Program-made: the position numbers and the translations under genes | The notes under the pieces: generated by a model | Told to the model about the DNA's origin: nothing | What the model saw: only the letters and a program-made list of their open reading frames with translations | Databases searched by the model: none | In this document: positions 9,698-28,348 of the stretch, one piece after another | Layout of the letters: the number at the start of each line of letters is the position of its first letter | How positions within the stretch are numbered: position 1 is the first letter of the stretch | NCBI RefSeq assembly: GCF_001659605.2 | Contig: NC_035162.2 | Coordinates: 10,187,248 to 10,251,247, forward strand | Direction: 5' to 3' | DNA: 64,000 nucleotides | DNA from: Manihot esculenta | Lineage: Eukaryota > Streptophyta > Magnoliopsida > Malpighiales > Euphorbiaceae

Positions 9698-10900
9698 TAA
9701 TATTATAATAATAATTAAATTTATTTTTATATGAAATTAAATTAAAATTAATTTAACTTAACTAACTCGGTGGATAGCATATTATCACTCAAATTTTATT
9801 TCATAATACTAACTGTTTTAATAATAATAGCTATTCTAATAGTTAGATAAAAATTTAACTTTTTAAGATTTGCTCATTTAATCTCTTTATACTAGTGTTT
9901 TTCATACTATTTTAAAATGTTATTATCGAAGAGCCTTATTTGATTGACCAAAGTTTAAATATCCACATTTTCAATATGCTAATAAGAAAAATATTTATAT
10001 TAAATAGTTTTCATAATAAGTCATTAAATTTTCTTTTATCTCTCATTTTACAATCCATGATTTTGAATGAATTCAATTTAATTATTTCGTTTTAACAATT
10101 CTTTTAAGGGAGGAATTTAATTTTTTTTTAATTTAAAAAAATTATATAATTTTATAAAAATTTATTAATTTGTTTTTTTACAAAAATAGAGGTGGGGCCA
10201 AATTTATCCGGTATGGGTTGTTCACTAAGGAAAATATGGAAGTTTATTGTCCTTTCATTGATTATAGGAATGGGAAAAATTGAGAGGCCAGATGTTCATG
10301 TAATGTATAATTTCCTGCAATTTCCTGCAATTTATGGTGTTGATAAAATGAATTAAACTTAATATTCATTCAAAAATATATTATTGAATAAAAATTGCTT
10401 AAAATACAAATATTAAATAGATGTGGAATTTTAATAAATTCAATCTGAATACCCAACGCATGATTAGACTGATATACTACGTGTATTACAGTAAAAATAA
10501 CTCAAAATGAATTAAATAATTTAATTATCAGCCTGAGCATGATAGAGCAGAGCACTGAATATCTCAGTGAAATAAGAGGTTAAGGTTGGGTATCTGAAGT
10601 AAATCTTAGAAAAAATTAAATCTAACTCGATTAAAAAGGCAAGAAAACTTACCAAAATCATATATATAAAAATATTTTTCTATATAGCAATCATAGCTGG
10701 GAATTAATAAAACGCATGGAGAGTAGAAGAAAATGCAGAACTTTGCAGTAGAAAGGTAATTAGCAGGAAAAAGAATTTGTCGGTTTGCAATAGAAGAAAG
10801 AGGAGACAAGAGTTGATGATTCAAATATGTGTTGTGTTTAACAAGATCTCAGTCTGCCTTTTCGGCCAACTCAAAAGCCATTACTGCAAAAGCAATAGCT
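9698..10900. other. AT-rich intergenic spacer, no gene seen
   Basis: An AT-rich spacer between the retrotransposon block and the CIPK gene. No ORF with family character was found. The last few hundred bases probably hold the promoter of the downstream gene, but I could not assign individual elements. Confidence 0.5.
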
Positions 10901-10929
10901 ACCCTTTCTTCTTATCTCATCTTTCCGAC

Positions 10930-11672
10930 CATCATCACCTTTCTCAACTATATCCTCTCTCTTTCTCTCTCCCTCTTTTTTTAATCTTCAAGATTTATAT
11001 TATTGAACTCGACATCATCCACTTATACGTTTATATATTCACTTGTTTGATTTTGCTTTGAACTTCGTCTTTGACTGCTTTGCTGTTCTTTGCCACTTCC
11101 TTCTTCTTCGCTGCTGCTTCTTCTTCCTCCATATCTTCTTCACTGCTTTTGGTATTCTAATTTTGCAAATTCTTCACTTGTTCATTTTCCTGGTTAGTTC
11201 TAAATTTCTTTAGCATCATAAACTTGAACTTAACTTTCTGCATCTTACTTCCCTTATTATCTTCTTCTTCTTCTGGGAATAGTGATTGATGGGTATTCGC
11301 AAAGATATTCCTTTTAGCTTTTTCTTAAATTAAAACATGCTTCTGTTGTACATGATCTGCATTAAATCCTTTTATTCACTCTGCATGCAATCTTTCTAAT
11401 GGTTTTTGTCCTGAGAGAATGAAATTGGTTGTTGGTATTTATTTATTTTTAATTTTCATGTTTGTTATAGATGCCTGAGACAGTATCAGATCCCAAAAAA
11501 GTGGTGATCTTTTTCTGTTCATAAAGTGTGGTCTGGGAAATGGCTCAAAAGTTTTCATATCTATTAAAATAATGTGGCAGTTATGTAGAGCTTATGCTTT
11601 GATATGCTTTTCAGGGAGAGTATTTACACAGTTGCAGAACTGTGAGGACAGGAAAAGTTGAATAAATCGAGC
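10930..11672 (+). promoter_or_regulatory. Probable 5' leader and leader intron of the CIPK gene
   Basis: CT-rich sequence at about 10930-11150 resembles a plant 5' untranslated exon. A donor GTATTC at 11152 and an acceptor TTTTCAG ending at 11614 would define a leader intron of about 460 bp. The 58-base leader segment 11615-11672 then leads to the ATG at 11673. The exact transcription start is not visible. Confidence 0.45.
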
Positions 11673-15828
<4,156 letters not shown>

Positions 15829-16129
15829 AAATAGTGTCGCTTTTGTGTTAGCTTGCCAAATGTGTCATACTTGTTCTATATCTTCATTCTTTAGCACCCA
15901 CTTTTTGGGAACCATCTTCTACAGTGTAGAATTAGAGACATCTCTTCAGCAATTGTTTTCCTTGCTAGTATTGTTGGAAAGCATGGAAAATACACACAGC
16001 CTTTGTTTGGTTTTATCTTCAACTGGACGATGTCAAGAACAAGAGATTTGGCAAATAAAGATGTTTGTATATGTTTCCTTTTTGTTGTATATTTGCTTTT
16101 GGCTTTGATTATGCTTGTGTGGAATTGTA

Positions 16130-17560
16130 AATGTTGTAACTTTAAATTTTCTTTAATAGTGGCATGGAGAAGTGAGAAAAATGATTAAGCTATTTTAGCC
16201 CTTTGATACCATCTTATTGCAAATGCAAAAATTATATTGTATGTTGTGACTTAAATTTTAAGGGCGATCATTCGTGAACTCAACTGAATAAATCGAAAAT
16301 CAAAATTTTACTATTTATATAAATCCAATTGAATCGAACTGAATCGATCTGATTTAGTTTAATTTAGTTTGATTTGAATCGGTTTGAATTTTTAATAAAT
16401 TTTTTATTTTTTATTTTTAGTATTTTAAAATTTAATTAAAATATTTTAATCTTAATATGATATAATATTATTAAAAATAATATACTATTATTACTAATCG
16501 AGTCGATTTTATTTTTTTTATTTTTTTTATTAAAATTAAATTAAATTAAAATAATCAATATTTTTAAAATTAAAAATCGAATCGAATTAAAATATATAAA
16601 AAATTAAATTAAATTTATAAATTAATTCAATTCAATCAATTTTTCAATTTTAACTACATATTCATCGTGTATTAAATTTAACTATTATAAAAAAAGAGCC
16701 CTTTAATTAGGTGAGTTATATTATTTTACACAAAAAGCTACTTGTGTGTTTGTGCAAATTTTGAATAAAAACGTGGAAAATAAAAAAAATAAAATAACAT
16801 TAAAAGTTTAATATAAATTATAAAAATATATTGTAAAAAATTCATATCATATTCGTTGATTTAGTAAATTTTTTATATTATCATAAATTAAAAGGAAAAC
16901 TTTTGAGAGACTAAATATTCATAAGTAATAAAAATATGATTAAAACAAGAAATTTTAATTCAAAATGTTGTGTATTAAAATGTGAAAAAAATTATAATTA
17001 AGAATAAAATTTAGAGAGTCAAAAATATCTTTTAGTCCCCAATCTTTATATAACAAAAAAAAGTCAATTAACACAATGTGTCCGATATTTAATCTCTAAA
17101 ATTTATAATTATAACTCTTTAATAATTTGGCGTATACGCCCTATACACAATTGATTGTGAAAGAAGCTGGATCTCTCTAATTATTCTAAAACTTCCTATA
17201 AATATTAAATAATTATATTTCTAAAAATTAACTCTTAAAAGATTATAGTAATAAAATAACATTTTATATAAAAGTAAAAAATTCCAATATTAAAAGTCTC
17301 GTGTATGCGTGTATTTAAATTTGGAAAAAAAGAAAAAATCAAGTGATACATTCAGTAGATCTAAAACCTTATTCCTTAGCCAAGAGTATTATGTGAAATT
17401 ATAATACGATTTTAATAATTTATGAAAATTTTTAACCAAAAATAAAATCTGCAAATAATAATGGTTTGGAAGGGTAGAAATTGTTGACGACTTGACGTTA
17501 GCCGACTAAGAAAGAGAAGGGAGAAAGGCTAAAACGGCACCAGCTGATCTTCTTCCTCCT
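16130..17560. other. AT-rich spacer with a possible dispersed repeat
   Basis: Very AT-rich spacer. The segment 16265-16670 is built of imperfect AATCGAACTGAATCGA-like words, with partly complementary words toward its far end (AATCGAATCGAATT, then CAATTCAATC). This suggests a decayed inverted-repeat element, but no clean termini or target duplication are visible. The rest shows nothing. Confidence 0.35.
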
Positions 17561-17742
17561 GCAATTGCTTATTCAGGCTTTGAAACCCGCTCATTTCAAT
17601 GCCTCTCCAGGTATTTGCTTTCGAGAATGCTTTAATTTAATCAATACATTGCTAACTTGGAATTGAACTCGTTGCTTTCTTTTGCAAGCTTCTTCATGCC
17701 TAGCGAAGTCGCAGTAATTCTACTGGATTTGAGCTGAGGATC

Positions 17743-19264
17743 ATGGTAAAGCCTTCCATTCCTTTGATTTTTCTGCGATGCTCGTTCTGCAGTCGTTGAG
17801 ATTTTTTTTCACAAAACTATGGATGCGCCTTTGTTCTTGGTTCAGAATTTCCTGATCGGAGCTTTCAAGCCGCCATGTAACGTTTCAATCACTTTTGCTG
17901 ATGGAAGAACTCGCAAGCAGGTTTCATATGGCTACAGAAACTTTTACTTGCGTTCCTTTTTATTATAATGTTATTTTTAATTTTGTTGACAAACTGTAAA
18001 ATTTCTGTGCTCAATCGTTGGCGACCTGTTATTTTCTTGTTGAGCAGTATAACGAAGGAATTGTATTGTGATTTGAGGGAGATCAAACTAGCTCAGTTTG
18101 TATTTTATCTATTATTTGCTTATTTATTTATTACTTTTTAAAAAATGGGAATGAAAGCAGAAATAATTCGTAATAGCTTCTGAACTTCTCATGAATCGTA
18201 CTGCATTCAAGAATGTTCAACATTTGTTTTTGGCATGTAGGACTTGATAATGAAATTGGAAGCTTTTAGTTAATTTATGTAAAATTACTTCGAATTATCT
18301 TTTTATTTTTCTTTCGGTTCTATGTGAGAAAAATAATTCTATTATTTAAGTCAGAAATTTCTGTAAATGATCTTCATTTGCAATTCAATTGTATGTAATT
18401 ATATAAAGTGATGTCTGCACTGGAAGTTTGAACCAATAGAGTCTAATTGTGCCGGAGGTTTTTAAGTGTCAGTTTATCACATTTAATGTGTTCCATCATT
18501 TGATTGATCATGCTGCTGTTGGGGTGAGAATCTGTGATCCAGGCTTTGTAATTTTGTTAGATCTAACACATTCAATGGCAAACTTACTCCTGGGATTTTA
18601 TTAGTTTTACATAGATGTCACAGAAATTGATAAAATTGCATCTTTTCTATTTAGAGGTTTTTTAAAATAAAATATTGTTCAACCTTTACTTAATGTCTCT
18701 GTGTTCCTATAGGTTCCATTTAAAAAGGAAAATGGCCAAAATATCATGGTTCCTCTCTTTCAAAGTCAAGAAACCATTGTTGGAGAGGTATTTGTGATGT
18801 TGTGGATTGTTCTTCTGATCAAATTGATTATCTATACTTTCTAGTTGGTGCTGTTTTGGAACTGTAATATTCATAATTAATGTTCATTATGATGTTCAGG
18901 TTGTTATAGAACCAGCACAAGGGAAAAAAGTTGAACACACTGGCGTTAAGATTGAGCTACTTGGTCAGATAGGTATGTTATGTTGAATTCCCTTCAAATT
19001 CTATTCTCTTCGTGTAGTTTGAACTTTCCTGATAGAGAAAAAAAGACGCACAAAAGGAAGAAAAATTTTCTCCATGCAAAGCAAGAAAATATCTTATGTG
19101 AGAACCTATGAACACAAGGGCACTTTTCAATCATGTCACATATCTGAAGAGAAATCCTTCTAAAATATTATATCTCTAGGTGACTACAGTGGAATTTGAT
19201 GTTTTTTAAATATTATATTTATGCGACTATGATCCAATTAATATATCATGGAACCACCAATCTT

Positions 19265-19302
<38 letters not shown>

Positions 19303-22300
19303 CCTTGCTTAAGTGATGCTTCTGTTAATTGGGGTACTTTCAGGCTTACATTTGGAACTCCAAGTTCCACACAGAATTTGCAACATACATAGTTAAAAAT
19401 ACAAGTGCAATGGGAGATTGGAAGTATGCTTCATAATAAAGTTCGTATGGAAGAAGGATCACATTCCCAATGTTCATATAACATTAGTTCTAGAAATACC
19501 TGGGCCTCTGAATTCTTGAAACACTCAAATATAGCCTCTTAATTGTTTGGCCCTTAAGTGTATGCATACAGAACACCTCTTTTTTAGAAGGTGCCCTTTT
19601 GGTTGAATATTGAAGAACATGCCAATAGAGATTGCAGTCATGGCAAAGTACTTGCTATCTTACGCTGCAATTTATGCCTATTTAAGCTCATTAAGTTGTT
19701 TTGTTTTCTTTTGTTGTATTTTAAGTATTTATTTTTTATCCTAATTAAAACCTCAACTGCATAGTACTTAGGCCAGAGTATCTGCATATTTTTTCCCATA
19801 ACCCATTTTTGTTAAATTTACCCTCTTTACCTTCTAATAGGTTATATTTATGTCGGTAATAGGAAAGAATGCTAAGCTAATCTGAATTAGAACTCTTTTT
19901 CAGTTCATCTTTTGACAACAACATTGATGACATAGTAATTGCTTATTTATTGAGCCTCACAAGCAATGAGTAGCATCAATAACATGTTGTGCCTGGAAAA
20001 ATCATGAATCACGGTGAAATTGTCTATGTTTGTAGACTTAACATGCAATTAAATATTTACTATTATACAATTATGTTCCAATTCAAGATTATGTATATAA
20101 TTTTTAATTTGTTTTTATTCAAATATGTTATGCCCAGTGATAATTTTTCACTAATATAATTGGAAATTTCTTTTAACATCAGTCATGCCTAGACCAAGGA
20201 ATTTTTTGAGGTATATTATCTTACATTAAAAAAAGAACACAATTTTTTTGTGTTTTACACTCATTTATGTGAAGCATAGGAGCAATTGCTCTACCAAATT
20301 ACTTTACTGGATGTTGCAGGAATCACAATGACTGTATTCCATTGCTTTATTTTGTAAAAGGATAATGCTTAGACCATGACACCTGTTTTCCTCTTTGCAG
20401 AATTGTATTTTGACCGAGGCAACTTCTACGATTTTACATCACTTGGTGAGTGGATAAGCATTAACTTCTCATCAAATTGATGATAAATGGCATGCTCTTT
20501 ATCATACAAGTCTTTGCTAGAACAAGGTTTTCTAGTTATTTTAGATGAGTTTTATTAAGTATTATTGACAGGATAATCATTATGTTATTCATGCTGCCAT
20601 AATTTTATTGTTCTTTCTACAGGTTCTATGATTGGGTATTATCAGTGGATCAGTTTAGGGAAGTTTATATATATATATATATATATATGATAAGCTCTAA
20701 CTCTCATGTTTCATATGCAGTTCGTGAACTTGATATTCCTGGTGAATTATATGAAAGAAAAACATATTCCTTTGAGTTTTCTACAGTTGAAATGCCATAT
20801 GAGTCTTACAATGGTGTCAACGTGAGGCTTAGGTAAGGTATCCTTTTAAATTGTACTGGTCCCATTACCTAATTGAGTCGTCCAACCATCCGTACTCTCT
20901 AATTTGCACTGTATAAATGATTTTCAATTGGTGGTGGCTATGCATTTGTGAACAGCACAAACTTCTCTGGTTTTATGAATAATTGTTGCAGCTTCAGGGT
21001 TTTTCTTCTTCTCTAACCCCGTACCTCAAAATTTATTTATGTTTTCTGTTAATAATTTTTTGTTGAATTGCAAAGTTCTCTCTCCTCCAGACATTTTTTG
21101 GTTCATAAATCATTTTTTAAACTCTACAAGTGACTTTGGCAAAGACAATAGTAACTCTGATCATTTTGGGTGTGGTTGATTATCAAAAAACTCTTCTTAT
21201 TATTCCTAAGGATGAGTTCTGCTAGCTAAGCATGGTTTAGATTAGTCTGACTTTATTGATTGTTGCTCTAAACTTCTCTGACATATAATCGTTTCAATTC
21301 TTGTTCTGTTTGGAAGTTAAGAATTTACTGTTGATTTCTATATTATTATCTTGTCTGATAAACTGTAAAACTCCCATCCCCCTTCCCTCTTCGCTTCTGT
21401 AAATGGAAACTAAAACTCTTTTCTGGAAGGCATATGCCAACTACTTGAGGTTATTGTGGACTTGCAGATATATTTTGAAAGTGACAATCAGTCGTAATTA
21501 TGTCAACAACATTGTGGAGTACCAGGATTTTGTGGTAATGTATTTTGGCATCAGCTAGCAATGCTTTGAATCGTGTTGCTGGTGTTTTTTGCTCTTGTGC
21601 ATTTTTTATTTCTAGATGTAGTCCTAAGAGCTGGAATGGAGAAAATTGATCCATATAGCTGACCTCATTTAGTTTGGGATTAAGGTTTAGTTGAGATGAA
21701 AGCTGGCCTAGAAAACTTAAAAAGAGAAATGAGAATAGAAAAAGCAAATGGTAACTGCAAAAGCTTTTGTAAATGAATTGAAGTTTATGGGACTATATGT
21801 GTATATATTTTTTATAATACATGTGATGATTAAATACATGTAAATCTATAGGCATGGACACGTGTATGGATATACGGGGGCTAAATAATGTGCATTTAGA
21901 AATTTGTATATGTTAAAGAAGTGGTATAAGAAAAAGGACTAGCTAAAATAGAAGTCTTGCAAACTGACCTTTGGACTCATTTTGAAAAAAAATCTAAAAC
22001 CTAACTCCTTTCTTGGTTCCTCCAATGGATAATCATGTGAATTTGCAATCTTGATAGTATTATACAATAGCTGATTTATTGCTTTATGTATTTCTCTACA
22101 GGTTCGCAACTACTCCGCACTTCCATCAATAAATAATAGCATTAAGGTCAGGATGTGTAGTTTATCCATTTTTGCTTACTAATTTCTTTTATTTGTTATA
22201 AATAGCTAGGATCAACTCCATAAGATGTGAAACATACATTTTGAATGTTTAACTCCTCTGCATGTGATTTTGTGGTAGATATAACCGCTACTAAGTCACA

Positions 22301-24590
22301 TTCTATCTCCCACTTTATTGGCACAAATTCTGTATATTGTGTATTAGTGAGGTTTCACTAATTGTTATTTAGAGGATTTCCTTGCACTGCTGTAATTTTA
22401 TCTAGAAAATATATAGGAAAAATGACTTCTGACTTCTATTCCGTTGAGGTTTGTGCAACTCCAAGTTAATCATTTATCTTAATTGTTTGACACTCAAATA
22501 TAATTTAGTGTTTCCTGATCTCTAACAATATTAATGACTTCATTCCGAAAATTGATCCTTTGTGCTTGTCAATATTCCTCTTGCAGATGGAAGTTGGAAT
22601 TGAGGATTGCCTTCATATTGAGTTTGAATACAGTAAAAGCAAGTAGGTCTAAATGAGGCTGATATTAGATGATTTGACTTCATGTGATTTGAATTAAGTT
22701 GAAAGAGAGGTTTAGTCTTATATCCTCTCACTGATATTAATATTCAGGTACCATTTGAAAGATGTCATCATTGGAAAAATATATTTTCTTCTGGTGAGAA
22801 TTAAGATTAAAAATATGGAGCTTGAGATCAGGCGTCGTGAGTCGACAGGATCAGGGCCTAATACATATGTTGAGACGGAGACCCTAGCAAAATTTGAGTT
22901 GATGGATGGTGCTCCTGTTAGAGGTACATAATTTTATTTGCAAGACAGATCATAGAATAAATATATATGGCTTTATTTATTTATATCTTGCAAGATACTC
23001 TCAGATAATCTGAGTAACACATCAGAGATGTTCATTTCTATTGAGGATCAAGTCCACTTAATGTGGATGCTAGGGCCTGTTTTTCTGGATGAAATGAAAA
23101 GGCAGCGCAAATCACATATACCATGAGCTTAAAATTGAAAAGCCATTTTCTCCACTTTTTCTTCTCTGTTCTCATCTCTCTTTTCTGTTCAATTATGAAA
23201 TGTTTGCCAGCCATTTTGGCGGAAAAACCAGCCGAATGCACTTGATTATGGTTTATAAATTGTTAGTCCCTTTAAGCACTCATTGCAAAAAATTAACTTA
23301 TGATTTCTTTCTCCTAGTAGTCACTAAGCCATTGCTTGTGAAACAATGTATATTATTTTTGAATCTTAGCTCACTGTAGCTTTTGTAAACTGTTTATCTC
23401 CTGTACTTGGTGGATGAAGCAATGTCATGTCCGATTGGTTTTTACTATATGCTGAACTCTTTCCACTGAGATAATCCAAAAATTAATTGTTTAGACCCAA
23501 ATTTCTTCTCCCACCTTAAATTATCAGGAAATCTTTAATCAGTAGTTCTATCACTTTTTAAAGATAAGATGAAAGCTTAAGCCGTTGGTAAAATGAAAAG
23601 TTTAATTAATAGGGAAATTAACTATTTAGTTCCTGTAGTTTAGTGAAACTAACTACTTAGTTCTTCTATTTTCAAAAATACATTAAATAGTCTCTGTTTT
23701 TTCAAACTCTTCACTATTTGGTCCCTTTAATTTCAAACCATCAACTACTTAGTTTTTCTGTCTATGTAAAACGTCAGTAATGCTGTAAAATAACTTTAAA
23801 ACCTTATTTTTAATTAGTATATATTATTTCATATATAACTATTTAGTCCATATAATTTTCAAAGAATAATTATTTAGTCCTGTAATTTCAAAATGATAAC
23901 TATTTGGTCCCTGTAATTTCAAAATAACAACTATTTTAGTCCTTATAATTAACAGAAGGGACTAAATAGCTAACAATCTTAAAAGACAGGGATTATTCAG
24001 TGTATTTTTAAAAAATAAAGGGAAAATTAGTTAATAAATCATTTAGTATTGAATCAATAGTTTCTTCTGGATCAGTCTTTAACAGAAGTGGGAATAACAA
24101 GCAAATGCACCTTGTTGTAACGTCAGTCAAAACAGATGGCTGCAATGGATTTCATGCTTTGGAAAATTCAATGTCTTTGTGTCTCACAATTTGATGGTTC
24201 TTACATTTTCTCTTTCCATCATCAAAATGCATGCTTACTGTATGTTTGTTAGGGTCTCAGTAGCAGTGTTTAACTTTTTTATATATTTGATAGTCCATGT
24301 TATATTAGGAAAATGTTGAAGTTAATATGATTGTGTTTCATTAACTGTCTGCTTGAAAATCGCATGTTCATAGGAATCGTCCCACTTATGCAATTTATGA
24401 TGCCCTAGCAGGTGAATCAATTCCAATCAGGCTGTTCCTAAGTCCATATGAGTTGACACCCACATATCGTAACATCAACAACAAATTCAGTGTGAAGTAT
24501 TTCTTGAATCTTGTTCTAGTTGATGAAGAGGATAGAAGGTATTTTAAGCAGCAAGAGATCACAGTTTATCGGCTTCTTGAAAATTCTTGA
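17743..24590 (+). CDS. VPS26: Vacuolar protein sorting-associated protein 26 (retromer subunit)
   Basis: An arrestin-fold subunit of the retromer core with VPS29 and VPS35, which recycles vacuolar sorting receptors and other cargo from endosomes. Coding exons are 17743-17745, 17846-17920, 18713-18787, 18900-18972, 20401-20445, 20721-20832, 21468-21534, 22102-22146, 22587-22642, 22748-22923 and 24412-24590, giving 301 aa, the usual family length. The first exon is only the ATG and is spliced to AATTTCCTG, giving MNFLIGAFKPPCN, the family's conserved start. Strong signatures include [77 protein letters not shown] and the end ESIPIRLFLSPYELTPTYRNINNKFSVKYFLNLVLVDEEDRRYFKQQEITVYRL. There are no disruptions. 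Intron 10 (22924-24411) holds a MITE-like element. Plants usually have two paralogs, and I cannot say which this is. Confidence 0.96.
19265..19302 (+). repeat. (TC)n microsatellite
   Basis: A run of about 18 TC units inside VPS26 intron 4, ending in TCCCTCCC. Likely polymorphic. Confidence 0.9.
20667..20689 (+). repeat. (TA)n microsatellite
   Basis: About 11 TA units in VPS26 intron 5, about 30 bases before the acceptor of the next exon. Confidence 0.85.
23612..24040. mobile_element. MITE-like inverted-repeat element in VPS26 intron 10
   Basis: Repeated words of the type TATTTAGTCCCTGTAATTTC in one half and their complements (GGGACTAAATAGC, CAGGGATTATTCAGTG) in the other form a long imperfect inverted repeat. 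For example, 23680-23702 pairs with about 23985-24012. Its internal words resemble those of the elements at 42910 and 47596. No clean target duplication was found, and the exact ends are uncertain. Confidence 0.55.
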
Positions 24591-24599
24591 TTTTTTGTC

Positions 24600-25732
24600 A
24601 CGAGTTGGGAGTATTCAACATGAGAAACTGGGGCAGCATGTTGGCGATGTCATTTGAAGCATTTGTTTGCTTTCTTGACAGACTTCAGCTTGGCGTTTAT
24701 GGAGAATTTTTTGTGATATTTGCACGGAGTTTGTCAAATGACATACTATTTATTTTTTTATTATTTTATTATTTTGGTTTTAGTGAAACCTTTAAAATGA
24801 CAAATCATAAATCGTTTAGATTTCTTAACGTTTGATTTTGATTTTGTGAAAATATTTGTATCAATTTGGTTCATTGTCATTTCTTTCATTTTGACTAGTT
24901 GGCGAATTGTTTGATTGGTAAATTCAATCAGATTTAGTAACTTTTTGTTCACTCAAAATTATTGTGTTGGTACTTCAGCTTGCCCGTCGGATTCCTGTGG
25001 CTGATTGCAATATTTTGCTGAGTGGCCTTGATGATCACAGATTACATATCTCACCAAAGAATTATAGTAGTGTCGCTGATACTATCCTTTTTATGCCTTC
25101 GATTATCGTAAAGAAATTGCTCCCCAAATGGTAGTATTGACTGTTGATTGACTGATTGTTCTTTCTTTTCCATAAATTGGTCTGCGTATTGCTTTGCAAA
25201 GGCTTGAGATCACTTTCCTGTATAATTTAGTCATGAAAGTCTGACAAAGATGCAATTGCTTTTGCTTTTTGTTTTTGCGATTTAATTCAAATCTTTCATT
25301 CTTTAACACTGAAATTCAAATTTTTAGGCCTTTGGCAATTTTATCTAAATTTCAACTGGATGGGACATAGCACGACACCTGAATTTTTCTTTGTTAATTT
25401 TATGTAGAGACAAATGACATTGGATAATCAATTTTCTTTTCTTAGCCAAGGGTATTTGTGTAATATAATGGTTAATAATATAAATAACAACTTATAATCT
25501 TAGAATATAATATTATTAAATTTACTAATGTATTATAATTATCAATATATTTATATAATTAATTTTTAAAAAATATTAAAATAGTTAACATTAAAATTAA
25601 GTTATTCTTAAAACTATAATCGATTACTATAATGATTTATATTTTTTTTTATAATTTTGAGTTAATTTTTTTTATTATTTTTCAGAATTCATCATTAAAA
25701 TATGTTTTGATAATTTTATATCAAAATTTTGA

Positions 25733-25774
<42 letters not shown>

Positions 25775-28348
25775 CATAATTTACATATTTATTTAATTAA
25801 TTTAAATAAATTAAAATAATAAAAATTATTGTCCACTTTAAAATTTAAATATACTTATAAATAATTAAAGCAACAACTTATTATATGATATTTTTATATA
25901 ATTAAAATTATTAATCCTTTATAACTACAAAAAGAAGATTTAAGATTATATTAAATTCTTAAAATTATTATAATTAATTTAATTATTATTTTATAATTAT
26001 AATTTTATAAATTTAGATTTATTATCTAATAATTTCATATTATTATAATTATTTTAATATTTTAATATTATTAATTAAAAATTAATTTGTCATTATTCGA
26101 GTTACATTATCATTTATTATCCTATAATTTCTAATATCAATTTAAATTTTTTACCGTTCATATATATCCTAAAATTTACATATTTATTAACCTATTTTAA
26201 ATTAATCAAAATTAAATGTTATTTTTATTTTAAAAATAAAATAAAATTGTTATAATTAAAAAACCAACACATTATCCAATAATTTTATGTTATCAAACTA
26301 TTATTTTAATATTCTTTTTTATAATTAATTAATATTTAATTACATTTTTTTATATAATTATTAATAATTAGAAAAATCATTTATTATTGAATAATCTAAC
26401 ATTAATAAAATTTATATTTTATATTATTTTTCATAATTATTTAATATTTAAATGTAAATCTAATAATTCGATATATGATAATTGTTTTAATATTTTTAAT
26501 TAATATTTAAACTTATTATTTTAATAATTTTATCTCAAAAAATTTTAATTTAAGTATTACCAAAATATTAATTTTTAATAATTATCCTACATGATTATCA
26601 AATAAAATTAATTAAACTCATAAATAAAATCATACTATAATAAACACTTAAATTTTAAATAAACATTAAATTTAAACACTTAATTTTAAAAAAAAAAACT
26701 TTTAAATACAACTTTAAAATCATAAATTCAATTATGTATAAAAATTATTTTTTTTTAAATTTTAAATATTTATTAAATTATAATTAAAATTAATAAAAAT
26801 ATTAAAATATAAATGCGAAATTATACATTTAGCTAATATTTTTGAGCAAATAGAACAAAAGAAGAGAACACAGACCCCCTCAGCCGAGATGAAATTAATT
26901 AATGAGATGACACGACTAATGATGAAAGCTGGATAATTTTGAAAGAATAGTGTATAAGCTTTAGATTAACAGTCGGATTTGCTACAGAACTATATCTACA
27001 TGTTAATTAAACTACAATCGGCTTGTCTACGAAGATGAAGAACAAGGTCCAAGACTTGAAGAGAAAGGGAGCTAATATCATCATCTAGCAAAAAAACCAA
27101 TCTTGTAATCAAACAAGAATCCAAACGGAAAACCTCTTCTCAAAACATTCAGTCCTATTTTCTGGGACCTCATGTCCGTATCATTAGAATACAAAAACTA
27201 GGATCTGATGAAAGCTTTAAAGATCAACAGTGTGATTAAATTACCTCTAGTACAGAGTATCAAATAGCAGCATCAGGACACTTCCCTTGGAGTTTATGCC
27301 AGGTGCAAAAATAACATATGAAATAACCAGGACGCTGGCCGACTACATTTTCAACTGAAAAAATAACTATAAAGTCACTATAGCAGCCACAATCAAAACA
27401 TTAATTGGGATGAACCAGCTAGGCACAAAGCACAAATTGCAAAGTGTCGCAGGACAACTAACTTGCCAATTGTAAAACCAGAAACTGAATTCAAGATGAC
27501 CCATGTCAATTAAAAGAAACTTCATGCAGATATATTCTCAAGCACTTTCAGCTCAAATTTTGATGAACATCACAATAAAATTGCCAAAAACATATGTTCA
27601 TATTCATAGAAATGTCTGGGGCTAAACTTAAGATGCAGGCAGGCAGCAACAAATGATTAGGCATAAAAGCTTACAAAATTCAAGAATGTAAAACATTTGC
27701 CAAGTTGTTGCCCTTAGTTAACATGATTTGACTGATCATATGATGCGAGAATGAGGAGGAATCTGATGACATTTGGGATTGATTCTTCATATGATATGCC
27801 TTTCCACCAGACATTGCATGCATTCAGCTAAGGAGCAATTGAGCAGCCATAGCCTACATCTTAATGACACGATTTTGCTCCAAAGCAACTAACTACAGCA
27901 ACTTGAATAAGTAGTTTTGTCTCCCACAAAAAGGAGGCACGGACTAATAAAATAAAAACAATATGCCACCAGAACCATGAAAATGATCATAGAAGATATA
28001 CATACATATATACACCAAAGTAAGGGACTATACACATACATATATGTACATATGTATTTGTATATAGAATCATTTTAGGTCAGGCTTCATGTTTTTAAGA
28101 TAAAGTAAGTTTAAGGAAAGGAACCCTGCACTTGAATTCAGAGTTAGCTCTTGCATTTCAATTCTTAAGATCCCTTCTATCAATAAAAAAATTGCTTTAA
28201 ATTATGAATGACACACTATACTTATCTTACAAATGATCAACACAGCTATGTAGAGAAGAATTTGATATGCTGTGTAATCAATCAACTTTCTATCATTTTT
28301 TTCCTTGCCAAAATTGTGAAGTTCTGAATGTTTCAGATGCTGTAACTG
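24600..28348. other. Spacer between convergent VPS26 and PPR genes
   Basis: The first few hundred bases are probably VPS26 3' untranslated sequence. From about 25450 to 26820 the DNA is extremely AT-rich, with only scattered G or C, and includes a (TA)n run at about 25739-25771. From about 26860 to 28340 base composition returns to normal. This part may include the 3' untranslated region of the minus-strand PPR gene, but no ORF with family character is visible. Confidence 0.5.
25737..25771 (+). repeat. (TA)n microsatellite
   Basis: About 17 uninterrupted TA units inside the AT-rich spacer. Confidence 0.9.

Noticed and set aside
11658..11672. Upstream in-frame extension of the CIPK start
   Set aside because: It starts with TTG, not ATG. 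The ATG at 11673 gives the conserved family N-terminus.
25450..26820. Extremely AT-rich tract considered as organellar or matrix-attachment DNA
   Set aside because: No organellar gene is visible, and AT-richness alone does not support a matrix-attachment call.
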